A DNA stretch of 64,000 bases from an uncultured Synergistales bacterium. Lineage in GTDB: Bacteria > Synergistota > Synergistia > Synergistales > Aminobacteriaceae. The notes beneath the pieces were generated by a model. It saw only the letters and a program-made list of their open reading frames with translations, had not been told where the DNA came from and did no database searches. Positions 63,932 through 64,000 of the stretch are shown piece after piece (the first letter of the stretch is position 1; the number at the start of each line of letters is the position of its first letter). Position numbers and translations under genes: made by a program. The stretch lies in assembly GCA_905235735.1 (NCBI GenBank), contig CAJOMU010000004.1, positions 79,441-143,440 of the forward strand, written 5' to 3'.

Positions 63932-64000
63932 GTGAACGATAACAACGTTATAATCGACCAACGACCAACGACCCACGACCAACGACCAACGACCAACGAC
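63932..64000 (+). CDS. Start of ORF with heptamer repeat, 3' end beyond window
   Basis: GTG 63932 with GAGGAG about 10 bases upstream opens a frame that runs to the window end (23 codons). It begins (M)NDNNVIID, then QRPTTHDQRPTTND, which is three turns of a 7-base repeat read as a seven-residue unit. The downstream protein is not seen. Copy-number change would shift the frame, so expression could be phase variable. It diverges from rmlA. Confidence 0.55.
   Translation, partial: MNDNNVIIDQRPTTHDQRPTTND
63955..64000 (+). repeat. 7-base tandem repeat (CGACCAA)n
   Basis: Six full copies of CGACCAA (the third is CGACCCA) and a partial seventh, cut by the window edge. No reading frame of the repeat has a stop codon. 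Confidence 0.92.

Noticed and set aside
63925..63954. Perfect TTGACA-18-TATAAT on plus strand
   Set aside because: It overlaps a GTG start with Shine-Dalgarno; it may be real, but I could not decide between promoter and coding and left it out of the feature list.
63955..64000. CRISPR array
   Set aside because: The repeat is 7 bases with no spacers; it is a simple tandem repeat.

Overview
The window looks like a chromosome segment of a Gram-negative bacterium of the phylum Synergistota, probably host- or gut-associated. The pointers are a subtilase ending in a Synergist-CTERM-type sorting tail (Gly-Cys-Asn motif, hydrophobic helix, basic end), a Kdo transferase (LPS-type envelope), a flagellin with a sigma-28 promoter, a stand-alone sodium-pump decarboxylase beta subunit, and large secreted Ig-like repeat proteins. 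The lineage is inferred from gene content, not from a marker search.

Layout. Bases 1-1545 hold the 5' part of a secreted Ig-like repeat protein (minus strand) that runs off the window. From 24.9 kb down to 1.8 kb, almost everything is one minus-strand block: a consensus promoter, then rpsL-rpsG-fusA-tuf, the S10/spc ribosomal genes, secY-adk-map-KOW-infA-rpmJ-rpsM-rpsK-rpoA-rplQ, a fused ECF ATPase, ecfT, a GNAT/small-protein pair inserted in the operon, and truA. rpsD is not in its common place. At 25.0-27.6 kb is a small accessory patch: an AAA ATPase plus a DUF4276/TOPRIM-like partner (defence-like) and a second copy of the GNAT/small-protein pair. At 28.0-32.9 kb is a complete 1631-residue Ig-like secreted protein with a hairpin/mini-ORF leader.

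From 33 to 44 kb come a diverged dehydroquinate-synthase homologue behind a textbook aromatic-amino-acid attenuator (leader peptide, pause hairpin, antiterminator, terminator), hpf, lepA, hemW, the SRP RNA, a cation/proton antiporter, a sodium-pump beta subunit, a Glu/Pro-repeat protein and guaA. From 44 to 52.5 kb: the Synergist-CTERM subtilase, tRNA-Thr with a fossil P4-type integrase tail, tRNA-Val, mtnA, flagellin, gap, an AI-2E family exporter and tRNA-Cys.

From 52.5 to 54.4 kb is the most unusual locus: a minus-strand operon of a VapD-like (Cas2-fold) ribonuclease, a 31-residue peptide ending C-x4-C-P-W, an intercistronic terminator, and a radical-SAM/SPASM maturase with an N-terminal recognition domain. 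This resembles a RiPP pathway joined to a toxin-type RNase. The rest is waaA, four tRNAs, a 1399-residue fusion of a decayed RecQ module with a UvrD-like helicase and a RecB-type nuclease, the rmlABCD (dTDP-rhamnose) operon, and at the right edge the start of an ORF made of a 7-base tandem repeat, which could be phase variable.

Non-ATG starts (TTG, GTG) are common here; several starts were reset from Shine-Dalgarno spacing.
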